A program made the translations under genes and the position numbers. From assembly GCA_947499755.1 (NCBI GenBank), contig CANMPU010000020.1, forward strand, positions 1 through 9,487: a stretch of DNA of 9,487 nucleotides. The letters are read 5' to 3'. The first letter of the stretch is position 1. Each line of letters begins with the position of its first letter. Positions 7,922 to 9,487 of the stretch are shown in pieces. The DNA is from Betaproteobacteria bacterium. GTDB lineage: Bacteria > Pseudomonadota > Gammaproteobacteria > Burkholderiales > CANMPU01. The notes beneath the pieces were generated by a model. The model had not been told where the DNA came from, ran no database searches, and worked only from the letters and a program-made list of their open reading frames with translations.

Positions 7922-8012
7922 GACGCCCTCCTAAATATCTTCACTGGGTTTTTTAAGCCCCCTAGCAAGACAGTTATCGGTAGGAATCACGATTTTCTTT
8001 AGCGTCTGCCTC

Positions 8013-8028
8013 GACAATCAATATTGTC
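8013..8028. repeat. Short inverted repeat GACAAT-CAAT-ATTGTC
   Basis: Six-base perfect arms surround CAAT in the 166-bp gap between the Fae-family gene and the hypothetical exported gene. A minus-strand TTGACA (8030-8025) overlaps it and resembles a -35 box, but I see no -10 at normal spacing. It could be an operator for the exported gene. Confidence 0.3.
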
Positions 8029-8048
8029 AATCACTTAGATACTTTTTA

Positions 8049-8071
8049 GCACGGTATCGGCATAACCGTGC
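8049..8071 (-). terminator. Hairpin just after the Fae-family gene
   Basis: GCACGGT (8049-8055) and ACCGTGC (8065-8071) form a 7-bp perfect stem with a 9-nt loop, 16 bp past the fae-like stop. On the minus strand it is followed by TAAAAAG rather than a U run, so it is not a textbook intrinsic terminator. It may stabilise the 3' end or assist termination. Confidence 0.4.
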
Positions 8072-8087
8072 GATCGCTGGAATCTGC

Positions 8088-8636
8088 TTATGCCCACTCC
8101 CCGGTCTTAGGATCGTAAGAGTCATGCATCACCGTTTTTCTTTCTTGCAGAAGCTGGTCTATCGTCGGCTCCCCTTTCATCGCTCGGGAAATTGCGAGTT
8201 TGGTTGCTTCATAGTTAGTACGGTACATATCTTTGCGATCTAAATTGGGATCCTTAACGCAACGCGGGTCTATCCAAACTAGACTGACGATGCACAAATC
8301 GTTCACCTGATCTTTCGGCAAAATATCTTCTGCGATGCAATCTACTACGGCATCTGCCGTTGCGGCTTGAACCACGCCGCCAAAAAGATTCACATTTGCG
8401 GAATCTTTAAGCGTCACTTTTGGCACGATTAACGTTGCCGGACGAACCAGATGATTGCAAGCGCGAATCACAAACATTCTCGTATGGCCTATGGATTGCC
8501 CCATCATGTTCGCGAACGCGTGCCCCACCGGGCCGCTCACATCGCCGATAAGTACTTCCGGCATTGCATCCGTAAACTGTCCTTCGCGTGCGAATACCGT
8601 TGCTTCCCCCACCTTAAAAATGATCTTTTCTCCCAC
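8088..8636 (-). CDS. Formaldehyde-activating enzyme family protein (Fae homolog, catalytic His not conserved)
   Basis: Classical Fae joins formaldehyde to tetrahydromethanopterin in the cytoplasm of methylotrophs. This protein has 182 residues, slightly longer than the roughly 170 of Methylorubrum Fae. Family features are the N-terminal VGEATVF, the block TLIVPKVTLKDSANVNLFGG, the QAATADAVVDC helix and the C-terminal NYEATKLAISRAMKGEP, a hallmark of Fae. In classical Fae the segment before LIIG contains the proposed catalytic H17 (NEVAHIDLIIG); here the aligned stretch is QFTDAMPEVLIG, with Met25 at the His position and no His nearby. It is therefore more like the Fae paralogs whose activity is uncertain, and I withhold the symbol fae. 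The start is a GTG at 8636 with GGAGG six bases upstream. It is divergent from prpC. Roles in formaldehyde binding or sensing are only possibilities. Confidence 0.88.
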   Translation of the reverse strand: MGEKIIFKVGEATVFAREGQFTDAMPEVLIGDVSGPVGHAFANMMGQSIGHTRMFVIRACNHLVRPATLIVPKVTLKDSANVNLFGGVVQAATADAVVDCIAEDILPKDQVNDLCIVSLVWIDPRCVKDPNLDRKDMYRTNYEATKLAISRAMKGEPTIDQLLQERKTVMHDSYDPKTGEWA

Positions 8637-8640
8637 CTTG

Positions 8641-8647
8641 CACCTCC
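8641..8647 (-). promoter_or_regulatory. Ribosome binding site fixing the GTG start of the Fae homolog
   Basis: GGAGGTG on the minus strand (8647-8641) places its GGAGG core 6 nt before the GTG at 8636. The frame remains open further upstream, but this strong site and the family length favour the GTG. Confidence 0.75.
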
Positions 8648-8677
8648 AATAAGGAATGAAAAATAAAAGCCTGGCGC

Positions 8678-8683
8678 ATTGTA
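8678..8683 (-). promoter_or_regulatory. Possible -10 box for the Fae homolog
   Basis: TACAAT reads leftwards, about 40 bp upstream of the GTG start, and matches five of six -10 positions. The upstream -35 region is poor (CGATTT at 17-bp spacing), so an activator or another sigma factor may be needed. Confidence 0.25.
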
Positions 8684-8739
8684 TTCATTTCGGCGCGGTA
8701 AATCGAGGAGAACCATAGTGATAATAGGACTATTTAAAC

Positions 8740-8768
8740 TTAACCCGCCGTGAGTAAAACGATACAAT
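8740..8768 (+). promoter_or_regulatory. Probable sigma70 promoter of prpC
   Basis: TTAACC (8740-8745) and TACAAT (8763-8768) are separated by an ideal 17-bp spacer and match consensus at four and five positions. Transcription would begin near 8775, giving a leader of under 20 nt. Confidence 0.55.
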
Positions 8769-8770
8769 CT

Positions 8771-8782
8771 CTCCAGTTGGAG
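8771..8782. repeat. Palindrome covering the prpC start point and ribosome site
   Basis: CTCCA and TGGAG flank GT. The right arm contains the GGAG (8779-8782) that is the best ribosome site for prpC, 10 nt before its ATG. The palindrome lies directly at the predicted transcription start, so it may be an operator half or sequester the ribosome site. Confidence 0.35.
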
Positions 8783-8792
8783 TAAATGAGAG

Positions 8793-9487
8793 ATGAATGT
8801 GGCTACAGAGTCAGCGCAAAAATCGGGTGGATTAGCCGGGGTCGTTGCCGGAGAAACCGCGATCTCCACGGTTGGCAAGGGTGGGGTGGGTTTAAATTAT
8901 CGTGGCTACGCGATCAATGATCTCGCAGAACACGCGACTTTCGAGGAAGTAGCGCATCTGCTCCTCTACGGAAATCTCCCTAATCGCAACCAATTGGAAA
9001 CCTACCGAAAGCGACTGGTCGCGCGACGTGGCCTTTCGGATGCTTTACGTGCCGTGTTAGAACAAATTCCCGCTAACGCACACCCCATGGATGTGTTGCG
9101 CACAGGGTGTTCGCTGCTTGGGACGTTGGAACCGGAAAACACCGAGCTTGATCAGCACGCAGTCGCCGATCGCCTGATCGCGGTGTTTCCATCGATGTTG
9201 CTCTACTGGTATCACTTTAGTCAAAACGGCAAACGCATAGAGGTGGACGCGACTGACGAAACTGTCGCCGGACATTTTCTTACATTACTGCATGGCAAAC
9301 CGAGTAACGCGGTGAATCAACGTGCCATGGACGTTACATTAATTACCTATGCGGAACATGAATTCAACGCGTCTACGTTCGCAGCGCGCGTAACGACATC
9401 GACAAAATCAGATTTTTATTCTGCAATCACGAGCGCGATCGGCACGCTTCGCGGGCCATTACACGGCGGGGCCAACGAAGCGGCGAT
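8793..9487 (+). CDS. prpC: 2-methylcitrate synthase (partial, C-terminus outside window)
   Basis: PrpC condenses propionyl-CoA with oxaloacetate to 2-methylcitrate, the entry step of the methylcitrate cycle; it can also act as a weak citrate synthase. About 231 of roughly 380 residues are present. The N-terminus (GLAGVVAGETAISTVGKGG, LNYRGYAI) is typical of the short citrate-synthase-like PrpC subgroup, without the long N-terminal region of GltA. Further family segments are EEVAHLLLYGNLP, AHPMDVLRTGCSLLG, LHGKPSNAV and AEHEFNASTF. The first catalytic His is H224 in GPLHGGANEA; the second His and the Asp lie beyond the right edge. The ATG at 8793 gives the expected N-terminus, while the ATG at 8786 is out of frame. 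Oxaloacetate comes from the nearby mdh product. Other prp genes are not in view. Citrate synthase is the main alternative, but the sequence pattern favours PrpC. Confidence 0.92.
   Translation, partial: MNVATESAQKSGGLAGVVAGETAISTVGKGGVGLNYRGYAINDLAEHATFEEVAHLLLYGNLPNRNQLETYRKRLVARRGLSDALRAVLEQIPANAHPMDVLRTGCSLLGTLEPENTELDQHAVADRLIAVFPSMLLYWYHFSQNGKRIEVDATDETVAGHFLTLLHGKPSNAVNQRAMDVTLITYAEHEFNASTFAARVTTSTKSDFYSAITSAIGTLRGPLHGGANEAA

Noticed and set aside
8537..8878. Minus-strand 113-codon frame spanning the prpC start and the Fae-homolog start
   Set aside because: It crosses both promoters and overlaps two recognised genes in other frames; the protein resembles nothing and has no ribosome site.

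Overview
The window looks like a proteobacterial chromosome, most likely betaproteobacterial and with methylotroph-like traits. The reasons are a divergent mdh / sdhCDAB pair, a 2-methylcitrate synthase of the PrpC type, a protein of the formaldehyde-activating-enzyme (Fae) family, and a CHASE2 - SH3 - M48 peptidase gene cluster. This placement rests on recalled protein features and gene order; no database was searched.

Region 1 (1-2981, minus strand) is a compact succinate dehydrogenase operon in the order sdhC-sdhD-sdhA-sdhB, transcribed leftwards. sdhB runs off the left edge. Genes overlap or nearly abut, and the flavin, Fe-S, haem and quinone residues known from the E. coli enzyme are conserved in the parts present. 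Region 2 (2982-4195) is a 215-bp divergent promoter region followed by malate dehydrogenase on the plus strand, so two TCA-cycle steps face away from one control region. That region carries a large, nearly concentric dyad (3078-3109) that could be an operator.

Region 3 (4265-7406, plus strand) is a cell-envelope cluster: a CHASE2 membrane sensor, a secreted SH3-like protein and a secreted M48 zinc metallopeptidase. The CHASE2 gene has a -1 frame break in a run of seven T and a later in-frame TAG. The M48 gene has a -1 frame break in an A run that separates its signal peptide from its catalytic domain. The SH3 gene is intact. The cluster is either decaying, carries homopolymer sequencing errors, or is rescued by slippage.

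Region 4 (7403-8636, minus strand) holds an unrecognised exported protein, whose reading frame runs through a strong terminator-like hairpin, and the Fae-family gene. In this Fae relative the catalytic His of classical Fae appears to be replaced by Met. Region 5 (8637-9487) is a second divergent promoter region with a good sigma70-type promoter, followed by prpC, cut by the right edge.

Functionally the window joins central carbon oxidation (SDH, MDH), propionyl-CoA disposal (PrpC), a possible C1-related protein (Fae family) and a damaged envelope sensing/proteolysis cluster. No stretch over 300 bp lacks a gene. I saw no tRNA, rRNA, insertion sequence or CRISPR array.
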